A DNA stretch of 64,000 nucleotides from Prorocentrum cordatum (lineage: Eukaryota > Sar > Dinophyceae > Prorocentrales > Prorocentraceae). Where the stretch lies: assembly GCA_963575745.1 (NCBI GenBank), contig CAUYUJ010022522.1, positions 1 to 64,000 of the forward strand, in the 5' to 3' direction. The notes beneath the pieces are model-generated. The model did no database searches, was not told the origin of the DNA, and saw only the letters and a program-made list of their open reading frames with translations. The first letter of the stretch is position 1, and every line of letters starts with the position of its first letter. The translations under genes and the position numbers were made by a program. Positions 20,607 through 30,620 of the stretch are shown piece after piece.

Positions 20607-21713
20607 CACCTACACCACCTACCTTGACAACGACACTGGATGGACATGGGTCTATGCTGCCACGGACGGTGCGTGCACCAACCAAGCCATCCCACTCCTA
20701 GCACGAGCGGGCAACGGCGTCTACTACGGCATCGACCACCGCATGAACTACAGTGCACGCGTTCACGGCCTAACGCAGAACGCCCAGGTTGCGGAGACCC
20801 TTGCCATCGTCCACCTTACGGCGTGTGCCGAACGGCCCGTGCACTTCTTCGTAGACAACCAGGCGGTGGTCGATGGGTTCCAAAGCATCATCGACGGACA
20901 TCCAGCGCCGCAGGGCACGCACGCGGAGCTCTGGGCAATGATTCACCGATGTGTCATGGCCAAGCCCGACATGTTTCGCGTCGAAAAAATCGCCAGCCAC
21001 CTGGGAGACCTGGGCATCGACCTTGGGCTCATCGGGCCCATCGCGGAGGAGTTCAACCGTCAGGCCGACGCCCTTGCCACAGCGGCGGCACGCACGCACA
21101 ACCTCTCCGACGACATCGTTGAAGCTGCCAAACCACGACATCGCCAAGCGACCGTGCTCCACGGGGTCGCTGTCGCCATCTACGAGCGCAGACACCGTAC
21201 TCTGCCGCTCCCACACCGCAGGGCTGGGTTTACAGCGGCTGAACTCAGCAAAATGGAACCGAACCCCCTGCTGTCGGACCAGGCACTACCCGCGGCTGGA
21301 CCAGACATCCCGCAGAACCCGGACGAGCTCTGGGCCGAGGCCCAACGTGCGATGTACGACGAACAGGAGGACGACCCGTTCGGCTTCGGCGGGGGACTAG
21401 ACTTCCTGGACGACGGGCCAGCCAGCGCCAACCATGCCCCGTCGGGCATCCGCACGATGCCCACCTCGACTCTGCCACCGAGAGCGGCACCGCACCCACA
21501 TGATGACGTCGCTCACCTCCTAGACGCCGACGAGGACTTTTATGATCCCCTCGGATTGGGTGGCAGCATAGACGACGTCCCGCCGACACCCCACGCTGCC
21601 GACGATGCCGCTTCATCGAGTCGCCACCCGGTCACGCGGCCGACCTCTGAGCCCTCGCACGGCATCATGATTGGCCCCTCCGTGCCACCCACCCCGTCCC
21701 CCCACCAGCGCCA

Positions 21714-21747
21714 GCCCGCGGGGGCGGCTTCAGCCCCCCCGCAGGGC
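21714..21747 (+). repeat. CTTCAG hairpin 13
   Basis: Outer stem GCGGGGG/CCCCCGC, a bulged A at 21743 (same place as in hairpins 4 and 5), then GCCC/GGGC. Bulged C at 21725, inner stem GGCT/AGCC. Read in the TCA phase. Confidence 0.93.
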
Positions 21748-21836
21748 ACTGAGCCAGTCAGACCGTCGCGCCCCGTCCACGCTCCTACTGTTGCAGGCTG
21801 CGAGGCTGCGGCTCCTCCGCCCTCATGGGGCGTTGC

Positions 21837-21857
21837 CCCAGCGGCTTCAGCCCTGGG
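21837..21857 (+). repeat. CTTCAG hairpin 14
   Basis: Outer stem CCCAG/CTGGG, bulged C at 21842, inner stem GGCT/AGCC, loop TC. A second small hairpin, GGGGC-GTT-GCCCC, overlaps its left edge (21827-21839). Confidence 0.88.
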
Positions 21858-21904
21858 ACCGCGCGACACCCTCCAGTCGCCTCGCCACGGGCCGACGGCC
21901 GCCA

Positions 21905-22020
21905 TAAAACAATAATTATAAGAAAACCGCACGGACCGCGGCGCACCGCGCTGGTCCCACCACCTTCCAAAACAAACAAACAAAAAATAATACCAGTAAA
22001 AAAATTGAAAAAATCAAAAC
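21905..22020 (+). repeat. A-rich insertion 3 (two A-rich blocks)
   Basis: Two A-rich blocks (about 21905-21928 and 21969-22020) separated by about 40 GC-rich bases. They carry the stop that ends the RNase H frame. A coherent frame in the same phase resumes at 22021. Confidence 0.65.
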
Positions 22021-22332
22021 CAAGGCGCAAGCCCGAATGACCTCGTCCCCGCCGCGAGGCCCGCCGCCGCGGGCACAGAGCAGCCGCCCCGCACCGACCG
22101 CGAAGCCGAGCTGTCCCAGTCTACGGCCGCTCTCCAGCAGAGGTGCGCAGCTCTCGCCGCCGACCTTGCCGCTGCCCAAGCCCGTCAAGGCCCTTTGCTC
22201 CAGCGCCTCCACCGCGCCGGTCGTGCCCTCGCCGAGCTGCTTACACCCCCGCCCGATGGTGCTGCGCCGCCACTCACCCTCCATGCTATGCTGTCATCGC
22301 TCCGCGGCGCTCCGCCTGGAGCCCCGCGCTAA
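22021..22332 (+). pseudogene. coiled-coil C-terminal fragment of the LINE-like polyprotein
   Basis: In the same phase as the reverse transcriptase/RNase H frame, 22021 to the TAA at 22330-22332 encodes NQGASPNDLVPAARP and then an Ala/Leu/Gln heptad-like stretch (STAALQQRCAALAADLAAAQ, then LHRAGRALAELL). It is probably the real C-terminus of the ORF, cut off by A-rich insertion 3, but it could be the start of a different unit. Confidence 0.45.
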
Positions 22333-22694
22333 CCTCCGCCATTCTGCCTGCCCGCGTGCACGCGTGGCCCCGCGTCCACGGTGTCAGGGCGTGGGGGCGG
22401 GGGGTGCCCCGTCCCTGCGCGCCGCGCTGCGGCCAAGCGCCCAACTGGCGGTCTGCCAAGCCGCCTAGCCACGTGTCCGCACGTCGCCTTTCTTGTTGGG
22501 GCCTTCTTCGTCGCGCGGTCTGACACGTGAGATCTTCACAGTCTGTCCGCCGTCCGTAGCTTCAGACGCAATGCGCCGGGGGAGGGGGTCTGTTGCCCGC
22601 CCTCGTATCTTAAGGCTGCACCGCCGCTAATAGTGTTTTGCGGGTTGTCGCACCGCAGTGCGCCTCGCGGACGGACCCTGGTTCGCCTACTTGT

Positions 22695-22697
<3 letters not shown>
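22333..22697. other. no supported gene
   Basis: GC-rich spacer between the LINE-like remnant and the CT microsatellite. No motif seen. Might be the element's 3' untranslated region. Confidence 0.4.
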
Positions 22698-22743
<46 letters not shown>

Positions 22744-22901
22744 CCCCCTCTCTCTCAACTTACTCTCTACACTCATCTTTCTTTCTCTCTCTCTCTCACT
22801 TCATCTCTCTCTCATCTCCTCTCTCTCTCTCTCTCATCTCTCTCCTCTCTCTCACTCGTTCTCACTCTCTCTCTCTCTCTCGCTCTCTCTCATCTCTCTC
22901 A

Positions 22902-22937
<36 letters not shown>

Positions 22938-23097
22938 CACTCCTCTCTCGTCTCTATCTCTCTCTCTCGCTCTCTTCATCTCTCTCCTCTCTCACTACTC
23001 TTCTCTCTCACTACTCTCATCTCTCCTCTTCTCTACACCTCTCTCTCTCTTCTCTCCCTCTCTCTCTCTCCTCTCTCTCTCTCTCGTCTCTCCTCGC
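22698..23097. repeat. long (CT)n microsatellite
   Basis: About 400 bases of CT dinucleotide with scattered TCA and CCT interruptions. It keeps all three frames open as Ser/Leu-rich shadows. 23100-23660 has ordinary sequence with no gene seen. Confidence 0.95.
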
Positions 23098-23689
23098 ATC
23101 AGTGCAGGTCAACCAGCGGGCCGGGCCCGCCATGGTCCCCCCCCCCTCCTCGCCTCGGATCGTCCGCCTCCTCCTCCGCCTGCCTCCGCGTCCTCCTCCT
23201 CTTTCTCCGCCTCCCCCTTCCCCCATGAGACGAATTATTCCCCCCCGCAAGCCATCGCCCTCCGCTTTTATTTTCTCTTTGATTGGCATGCGCAGAACCA
23301 AAGAACTGAATGCGCGCGCGTGTGAGAGTTTTCTCATGTTGCATTGCAGGCCGCCCCCTGAAGGCGTTCATTTTCGTTTTGATATTACGCAATGCTATTC
23401 GCGCGCGCACGTCTATATTTTATCAGAATAGTATAAGTCAACTAGTGAATTAAAAACGCGCGGTAATGACGCAAGATTCCTGGACGCCAGAATTAGAATA
23501 TTTTGGATGGCTTCAGGAGAAAATGTAAGGACGCAAGGCTGTTCCTTGGAAGAGTCGGTCGCCCTTACTATGCGCGGCGATCTGGTTCGCGCAGGCTTCT
23601 GCTATTGCGTTGTTGGCTGCATTTGGCTGAGTTTTCTAAGCCTCAGCACTACTATGTATAACAAATTATGCAGATTCTGAGTTCCAGCG

Positions 23690-24185
23690 GATTTGCAAAT
23701 TGCAGCAAACTTCAGAGTTGTTTCAGCCCTGCTTGCCTGGCCCGGCCAGCCCGGCCAGATTTGCGAACTGAAACAAAACTTTCAAGTTTCACCGCGGCTG
23801 GGCTGGGCCGGGCCGGCCGGGCCGGGCAAGCTGGCATGGGTTCGCGGATTTTACATTTTAATTATTTCTGAAAGCTTCAGTTTCTAGTAGAACGCATTAT
23901 AGCAGGTTAGCTAGCCGGCCCCGGCCGGCCCGGCCGGCCGGGCCGGGCAAGCCGGGCCTGGATTCAATTTCCGGATTTTACATTGTAAGTATTTCTGAAA
24001 ACTTATCAGTTTTTAGTAAAACGCATCAGTAGCAGGTCAGCTAGCCGGCCCGGCCGGCCCGCCCGGGCCGGGCAGGCCGGGCTGGCTTCAAACTCAGGAT
24101 TTTACATTTCAAGCATATCTGAAAACTTATCAGTTTTCAATGAAGACGCGCCAGGCCAGCTGGCCGGCCGCCGGGCCGCTTGGAA
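23690..24185. repeat. GGCCGG-rich tandem repeat, about 126-bp units
   Basis: Three units start with GGATTTTACATT near 23846, 23973 and 24098. Each has an AT-rich half (TATTTCTGAAAAC, TCAGTTTT, AAACGCAT) and a half built of GGCC/CCGG palindromes (GCTAGCCGGCC, GGCCGGGC). A more diverged GC block precedes at 23735-23840. Confidence 0.88.
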
Positions 24186-24436
24186 GTTGGAGGTTTCATG
24201 AAAACAATTGAACGTTTTTCAGGAATTAATATTAGGTTGGGCGGATGCCAAAATGGATTCATGCATTTTTTATAATGCGCAAAATAAACGTTGAATTATC
24301 CACAAGGGAAAAACCAGTTTTGGATTATTATCTACGCTGTGAAATACGTATCCATCTGAAAATTGTAGGTTGCGTTCTTTTACGAGGCTGACAGCATGCG
24401 CACGCACGCGCAAACACTCCCTCCCCCTCCTGTCGC

Positions 24437-24484
24437 GGCCTCCTCTGTCGCGGCGTCACGCATGACGCCGCGACAGAGGAGGCC
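24437..24484. repeat. perfect 22-bp inverted repeat, 4-base loop
   Basis: 24437-24458 pairs exactly with 24463-24484 around the loop CGCA. The arm starts GGCCTCCTCTGTCGCG. A diverged relative is at 25425-25462. Confidence 0.95.
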
Positions 24485-24499
24485 CCGCATCCCCTCGTC

Positions 24500-25140
24500 C
24501 TCCCCACTCCTCCTCCTCCTCCTCCTCCTCCTCCTCCTCCTCCTGTCCTCCTCCACCTCCTCCTCGCCCTCCTCCTCCTCACTCACCTCCTCCTCCGCCG
24601 GCAAAAGACCCCTCCCTCCTCCTCCTCCTCTCCTCCCTCTTCCCCCCCCCTCCGCCGCAGGCCGCTCCTCCTCCTCCTGACTCCTCCTCTCATCCGCCCC
24701 TTCCTCTCCCCCCCCCCCCCCCCCCCCCCCTCACCTCCTCGCCCCCCCCTCCTTCTCTCTCCCCTCTGCGCACTCCTCCTCCGCTTGTGTTTCTCTGCGA
24801 ATAAGACTCCTCCCCGCCCTCCTTGCCCATCCCCTCCTAGTCCTCCTCTACTCGTCCTCGTCTCATCTCATCCGTCATCATCATCACCACCATCGTCATA
24901 CTCCCCTTCCTTCCTCCTTGACTTCTGCTCTCATTATAGTAATTCCTCCTTCTCTTTGCATTCTGGCTCCTCGTCCTCTTCTGGCTTCTCCTCTCCTCCT
25001 CCTCCGCCCTCCGCATCCTGCTCCTCCTCGTCCTGCTCTCCTTTCTCCCTTTGTCCTGCTCCTCCCCCCCCCCTCCCCCCCCCCCTCCCCCTCCCCCCCC
25101 TCTTCCCCTCCTCCTCTTCCTCCTCCTCCGCAGAAGAGGG
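24500..25140. repeat. polypyrimidine CTC/C-rich DNA with repeat-family copy
   Basis: CTC triplets and C homopolymers (for example 24708-24730). Within it, 24784-24990 resembles 25840-26045 and the reverse complement near 30310-30500 (shared TTGCATTCTGGCTCCTCGTC). Confidence 0.8.
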
Positions 25141-25424
25141 GGGGGGGGGGGAGGGAGGTGGGGGAGGAGGAAGGAAGAGGGGGGCGGGGAATCACCCCCA
25201 ACGGCGCCATTCCCAATGTTACCCATATTGCTGGCTCTTGCAACGGCAGCAGCAGGGGGGATAAGTCAAGGGCAATTGCTGGGGGGGCCGCCATCTTCGC
25301 GGCAGCGGCGCCGGGGGCTAACTAGATTGAACCACAACTGGGAAAACACGCGAAACAAAGAAGGAAGGAAGACAGATAGGAGGAGTGCACGTGCCACGTG
25401 GCCGCCGGCGGCCGCTACCAGGCC
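25141..25424. other. no supported gene
   Basis: A G-rich run (25139-25175) follows the C-rich DNA and is followed by ordinary sequence. ORFs here are short and lack recognisable content. Confidence 0.4.
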
Positions 25425-25462
25425 CCTCTGCCGCGGCGTCAGGCGCGACGTTGCGACAGAGG
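25425..25462. repeat. diverged copy of the 22-bp inverted repeat
   Basis: Arms 25425-25440 and 25447-25462 match at 13 of 16 positions. Arm sequence CCTCTGCCGCGGCGTC resembles the core of the arm at 24437-24458. Confidence 0.7.
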
Positions 25463-25729
25463 GCACCGTCGTGATCAGCAAGGGTGCTTGTCATCAAAAG
25501 TTGATTTTGTCATTGCCCTACGCGTGCTTTTGTTTCTTACTAGCCCCTCCCACTACGCGTTTCCGCAGCCCCGCCCTGAGACACTTGCGTTTCCTTTCCC
25601 TGAGCCCTTCGCCCAACCAACGCATGTTCCTCAGTCCGTCGAACCTGAGGTCCTGCAATTTCACTGCCGCCTGCCGCTCGCAGGAAATACCTATAGCCAT
25701 TATAATGCAGTATATCAAAAGAAAGCTCG

Positions 25730-26965
25730 GCATCCTCATCGTCATCACTGCCGCCGTCGCGTCGTCGTCGACGTTGTTGCCGCCCCTTTTCTTCTCCGTC
25801 TTGCTTCCCTCAAAACTTCCATTCATCCAACGTGCTGAGGCTTGCGTTTCTCTGCAAAGGACTCCCCCCCCCCCCCACTCTCCCACTCCCCTTACTCCTG
25901 CTCCTCCTCCTCGTCATCGTCCTCCTCCTCCTCCTCATCATCATCATCCCAGCGTCTTACTCCCTCTTTCCTCCTTGACTTCTGTTCTCATCGTAATAAT
26001 CCTCCTTATCCTTGCATTCTGGCTCCTCGTCCTCTTCTGGCTTCTTCTCCTCCTCCTCCTCCTCCTCCTGCTCCTCCTCCTCCTCCTCCATCCCCCCCCC
26101 CCCCTCCCCTCCGCATCATGTTCCTCCTCCTCCTCCTCCTCCTCCTCCTCCTTCCTCTCCCTCCTTGTCCCCCCCCTCGTCTCGTCCTCCCCCCGCCCCT
26201 CCTCCCCCCCCCTTCCTCCCCCCCTTTTCCTCCCCCCCCCCCTCCCCGCTCTAAAAAAGCCTGGGGGCAGGGGGCTCTGCGCCCGGCCGACCGCCGGACC
26301 CGACGGCCGAGCTTGGCCGACCACCGTGCCCTGAGAAATTCGTGCGAACACCTCACAATGGCACCCTCCCAGAGCTCAGATTTGCGAGGATGTCTCATGC
26401 GAAAAGCGCAACCCTGGACAACTCAGGAACGCGAGCTCTGAGGATGTTTCAAGCGAAACGCTCGCGCTGATGAGATCATTGCAAACCCCTCGCGCTGCCC
26501 CCCCCCCCCCCCCCCCATCGGCCCATTCTAGTTCTCATCGCAACAGCGCCCCAGTCAACGCAGTTGTTCGGGGAAAACAGCAAAGGGCTCTCCTAGCTGG
26601 GAGGCGAACTGGGAGCCTAGAACACCTCGGGCGCGGCGTCTGGGAGCGCAGAATTGCGAGGACGTCTCAGGCGATACGGCCCGGACCACCTCGTGCGCAG
26701 GAGTTCGGGGCAAAGAAATTCGAAGGTGTCTTAAGCGAAACGGGCCAGACCACCTCTCCCGCGGCTCCCAGAGCTCAGATTTGCGAGGATGTCTCATGCG
26801 AAACGCTCAATCCTGGACAACTCAGACACGCGAGTTCTGAGGATGTCCCAGGCGAAACATTCAAACTGATGCAGTTGTTGTGAACGCCCCGCACTGGCAC
26901 CCTCCCTCGGCCCGTTCTAGTTCTCATCGCAACAGCACCCCAGTCAACGCAGCTGTTTGGGCAAA
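25730..26965 (+). repeat. dispersed repeat, forward arm of a diverged inverted duplication
   Basis: Order: GCATCCTCATCGTCATCACTG; CTC/C-rich core; GGGGGCAGGGGGCTCTGCGC and GGCCGAGCTTGGCCGACCAC; a block with TTTGCGAGGATGTCTCATGC; and a block TTCTAGTTCTCATCGCAACAG followed by GCCCCAGTCAACGCAG. The same blocks occur in reverse order and complement at 29416-30620. The last two blocks are present twice within this arm (26340-26580 and 26760-26965). Confidence 0.8.
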
Positions 26966-27480
26966 AATTGCTTCCGGGCTGCGTCAGCAGCATCGCGTTG
27001 CGCGTCATAGACAGCGGAATGCGGGCGGCCCCTGCCCAACCAGCGGTCGCGATCGACCCTTGACCGCACGACGACCTGACGACTTCATTCTCTTCGCTGG
27101 CGGCGGCGGCTGATGCAATTTGTTTTCCAGAGCAGCAGCCATTGCCATCCATGTCTCGTGTCCTACGTCGCTATCAGCATCCGACGGCACAATTCACCAT
27201 TGCTCTATTGCTCCTTGCGTCCTGCTGTCTTGCAGCTCTATGTCTTTCGCAATTGATATGGCCTCGCCATCTTCCCATTTAATCCTCCTACATCAGCCTA
27301 TCATCATGAGTGCATCAGCCTCCTGTATCATTCTACATCATCTTGCGCCATCTTCTCACATCCGACATCATCTTGCATCATTATCTTACTACATCACCCA
27401 CCTACATAATCTGTTTCTTCCTCCACCTTCTTCAAGAGTCAGCACCACCACCATGATATCAATGATCATCAGTGACTTCC
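26966..27480. other. no supported gene; CATC-rich
   Basis: Degenerate CATCATCTT words from about 27270 to 27470. Open frames are low-complexity shadows. Confidence 0.45.
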
Positions 27481-27690
27481 GCCCCCCCCCCCCCGGGGGG
27501 GGGCGAGAACTGCAACCTCCGAGGTTGCAGTGCTTGAAGGGGCGGACCCCACGAGGATGGCCTAAGTTCCAGGCCCCCCCCCCCCCCGGGGGGAAGACTT
27601 ACTTTGGAACTTTGGCCATCCTCGAAAGCTCTACCCTGCAAGCACTGCAACCTCCGAGGTCGCAGTTCCCCCCCCCCCGGGGGGGGGGGG
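27481..27690. repeat. nested palindromic element with C/G homopolymer joints
   Basis: Outer arms 27507-27536 and 27639-27668 are inverted copies with one mismatch; each contains the palindrome CTGCAACCTC-C-GAGGTTGCAG. Inner arms 27554-27570 and 27606-27622 pair as AGGATGGCC(T)AAGTTCC. Runs of C joined to runs of G lie at both ends (27482-27503, 27669-27690) and at the centre (about 27574-27593). Confidence 0.9.
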
Positions 27691-27825
27691 AAATGGAAAT
27701 CACTGTGGCGCATGTTGAGCAACTTCTTCATAACGTTTGCTACAGCATCTGCGACGCTCGGGGTAAAACTTCGCCGCCACGTCGGCTGCTGGGCGCCGAC
27801 GTGCGTTTTGGGAGCGGAGCAGCCG

Positions 27826-27957
27826 CTGCTACCTCCGAGGTTGCAGTGGTTGCTCCAGCAGCAACTTCCGGTTCTTGCCCTTTTGGGACGACTTCCGGTT
27901 CTTGCAATCTGGGGGACTTCCGGTTCTTGCCCTTTTTGGAGGGACTTCCGGTTCTCG
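27826..27957 (+). repeat. ACTTCCGGTTCTTGC tandem motif, 4 copies
   Basis: ACTTCCGGTTCT recurs four times at about 26-29 base spacing from 27865. It is preceded by ACCTCCGAGGTTGCAG, the same word as in the palindromic element at 27481-27690. Confidence 0.85.
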
Positions 27958-28269
27958 GTCCCAAGCGCGATCCCTCCTGAGCAGAGCTTTCAGTTTAGCC
28001 CCCCCTCGCCGCCCCCCCCCGGGGCCTGCCTGCCGGCCTGCTTCGCTCTCATTTTGCTCAAGCCTGGCCCGCCACTTGCTAGCCACTGCGTGCTTAGAGG
28101 CTGGTGTTTCTCATGCTACTTAAGGCGAGTTAGCGCTGAGTACTTCACGTAACTTAGTCGACTTCCCGTTGCAACTTAGCGCTACTTACTAAGTTATGTA
28201 CTGAGATACTTAGGGTACCATATGTAGGTTACATCTGTCATACATATAACTACCCATATCTTTTTAAGA

Positions 28270-28460
28270 GGGGGGAGGCGCATAAATGGTGGGCGGCGAC
28301 GACGGCGACGGCAACAGAAGAGACGTCGGTGGCGGCGCTGGCGGCGACGGTGGCGGCGACGGAAACGACGTCGGTCGACTGCGGCATTGCATTGGCGGCG
28401 ACGACGGCGGCGGCGGCGGCTGCGATGAGCGCGGTGGCGAGCGCGGCGACGGCGGAGGGT
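28270..28460. repeat. GGCGAC/GGC degenerate triplet tract
   Basis: GGC, GAC and GGT triplets without a convincing gene. Confidence 0.8.
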
Positions 28461-28479
28461 GAGAGCGGAGGTCTTGTGG

Positions 28480-29285
28480 AGGAGGGGGATGGGGGCAGCG
28501 GGAGGGGGAGAGCGTCTTGGAGAGGAGGAGGAGGAAGAGGGCGGAGAAGGACGAGGAAGGACGGAGCAGGGAGGAGACAATAGGAAGGCGTGGACAGGAG
28601 GTGGATGCAGGAGAGAGGAGAGATGCTATTAGATGAGGAGGAAGGGCGCGAGAGGAGGAGGAGAAGGAGAAAACGTGATGATAAGTTGGAGACGGAGGAG
28701 AATCAGGAACAGGAGCAGGAGCATGATGGATGATGGACAGGGCAAGGGCGGCGGTGGAGGTGGGTGAAAGAAGGGGAAGCAGAGAGGAGGAGGCGAACTT
28801 TGATAAGGATGAAGGATTTGGGAACACGCTGAAAAGAAAAAGGGAAGGCAAGAAAAGGACGATGAGGATTAGGACGGAAGAACAGGGCGGAAGATGAGGG
28901 CGAGGAGGGAGAAGGAGGAGGATGGAGGAGGAGGAGAATGGAGGAGGAGGAGGATCAGGAGGATGAGGACGACGGACGGGGAGGACAAGGAGGAGGTGGA
29001 ACGAGCAGGTGGAGAATCAGGAGGAGGAGGAGGAGAGGGGGGGAGAGAACAAGGGCGAGGGCGCGGCGGATGGGGGACAAGGAGGAGGGCGGGGGGCGAC
29101 GGACGAGGAGAACGAGGAGGATGTGGGGCGAAGGGGAAGAGAATGAGGAGGAGAAGGAAGAGAAGAAGGGCGGAGAGGACAGAGACGAGGGCGTGGTGGA
29201 GGAAGACAGGCAGGAGGGCGGGAGGGGAGGGCGGGTCTGGCGGGAGAGGCGAACGGCGTAGAGGAGGGGTTCAGAGGGCAGGATG
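28480..29285. repeat. purine-rich GGA tract
   Basis: About 800 bases of GGA/GAA-rich DNA. Long frames are Arg/Glu/Gly shadows. Confidence 0.85.
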
Positions 29286-29415
29286 AAGAGGCGGATGCCA
29301 CATTCTTCACGGGATCGAGTTTCTCAACGGTGTGAGTCGCGTATGACCTTGGAAATTATCGCAAGTGCCGTAAGTAGCACGCAATGTTATCTGGTTGTCT
29401 TCTGTGTGTTATCTT

Positions 29416-30620
29416 TTGTTCCCCAAACAGCTGTGCTGACTGGGGTGCTGTTGCGATAAGAACTAGAACGGGCCGAGGGAGGGTGCCAGCGTGAGGCGCT
29501 TGCAAAAATATCATCAGTTTGACCGTTTCGCCCGAGAAATCCTCGGAGCTCGCGTTTCTGAGTAGTCCGAGATTGAGCGTTTCGTTTAAGACATCCGCGC
29601 GAATCTGAGCTCTGGGGGCCGCGCGAGAGGAAGTCCGGCCCGTTTCGCGCGAGACATCCTCAAATTTCTTTGCTCCGAGATCCTGCGCGCGAGGTTGTCT
29701 GGGCCGTTTCGCTTGAGACGTCCTAGGCTCCCAGTTCGCCTCCCAGTTCGCCTCCCACCTGGGGGGGCCCTTTGCTGTTTTCCCCGAACAGCTGCGCTGA
29801 CCGGGGTGCTGTCGCGAAGAGAACTACAGCGGGCCGAGGGGGGGCTTTGCAACAATTTCATCAATTTGAGCGTTTCGCCCGAGACATCCTCAGAACTCGC
29901 GTGTCTGAGTTGTCCGGGATTGAGCGCTTCGCCTGAGACGCCCTCGCAAATCTGACTGAGCTCTAGGAGGGTGCCAGTGTGAGGTGTTCGCGCATTTTGT
30001 TATAACTCTGGTGGTCGGCCAAGCTCGGCCGCTGGGCCCGGCGGTCGGATGGGCGCCGAGCCCCCTGCCTCCAGGGGATTTTTTTTTCGGGGGAGGAGGG
30101 GGGGGGGGGGGGGGGGTGGGGGGGGGGTGGGGGGGGAGGAGGGGGAAGAGGAGGAGGAGTAGGAGGAGGGGGAGGAGGAGGAGGAGGAGGAGGAGGGGGG
30201 GGTAGAGGAGGAGGAGGACGAGGAGGAAGAGAATGAAGAGAAGGGGGAGGAGAAGGAGGATGAGGAGCATGATGCGGAGGAGGAAGAGGAGCAGCAGGGG
30301 GGGGAGGTGCCGGGAGAGGACGAGGAGCCAGAATGCCAGGAGAAGGACTATGATTATGATGCGAAGCAGAATTCAAGGAGGAAGGAAGGAGTATGACGAT
30401 GATGATGATAATAATGGCGATGATGATGATGACGAGGGCGAGGAGGAGAAGGAGCTGGAGATGGGGGGCGGAGAGAGTGAGGGGGAAGTCTTTTGCAGAG
30501 AAACATAAGACTGACTACGTACGAGGATGGGCAGTTTTGAGGGAAGCGAGACGGAAATAAAAGGGGCGGCAACGACATCGACGACGACACGACCACGGCA
30601 GTGATGATGATGAAGACGTT
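29416..30620 (-). repeat. dispersed repeat, reverse arm of a diverged inverted duplication
   Basis: Reverse-complement order of the blocks at 25730-26965: CTGTTGCGATAAGAACTAGA (29450), a second copy near 29800, the GAGACATCCTC blocks, GGCCAAGCTCGGCCG (30016), a G/GGA-rich core, and finally CAGTGATGATGATGAAGACG (30600). Confidence 0.8.

Larger units (their letters stand above)
16376..21915 (+). pseudogene. LINE-like endonuclease / reverse transcriptase / RNase H ORF (one frameshift)
   Basis: Start chosen at ATG 16376, the first in the open frame. Endonuclease (about 16690-17520): LNITSL, IALQETR, GGVAIL, FICMDANTN, SRIDYVIAN and SHVGLQVTL are the successive motifs of the exonuclease-endonuclease-phosphatase fold used by APE-type LINEs to nick target DNA. 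Reverse transcriptase: motif A DRQKCFDYL (19051-19077), motif B NGHLQGSSWS (about 19219-19248), motif C FVDDS (19324-19338), where VDD replaces the usual ADD/YADD. A one-base frameshift between motifs B and C (about 19245-19262) splits the frame. Then a CCHC-type knuckle C-x2-C-x9-H-x4-C (about 20347-20400). RNase H (about 20635-21100) has ATDGA, the Glu of AETLA, VDNQ and the Asp of NRQADALA. The frame stops at 21913-21915 in A-rich sequence. Target-primed retrotransposition is the family's role; this copy is dead as read. Confidence 0.9.

Noticed and set aside
24396-26441. Several 100-400 codon frames rich in Ser, Pro or Leu
   Set aside because: Produced by CTC and C-rich DNA, open on both strands and in several frames at once.
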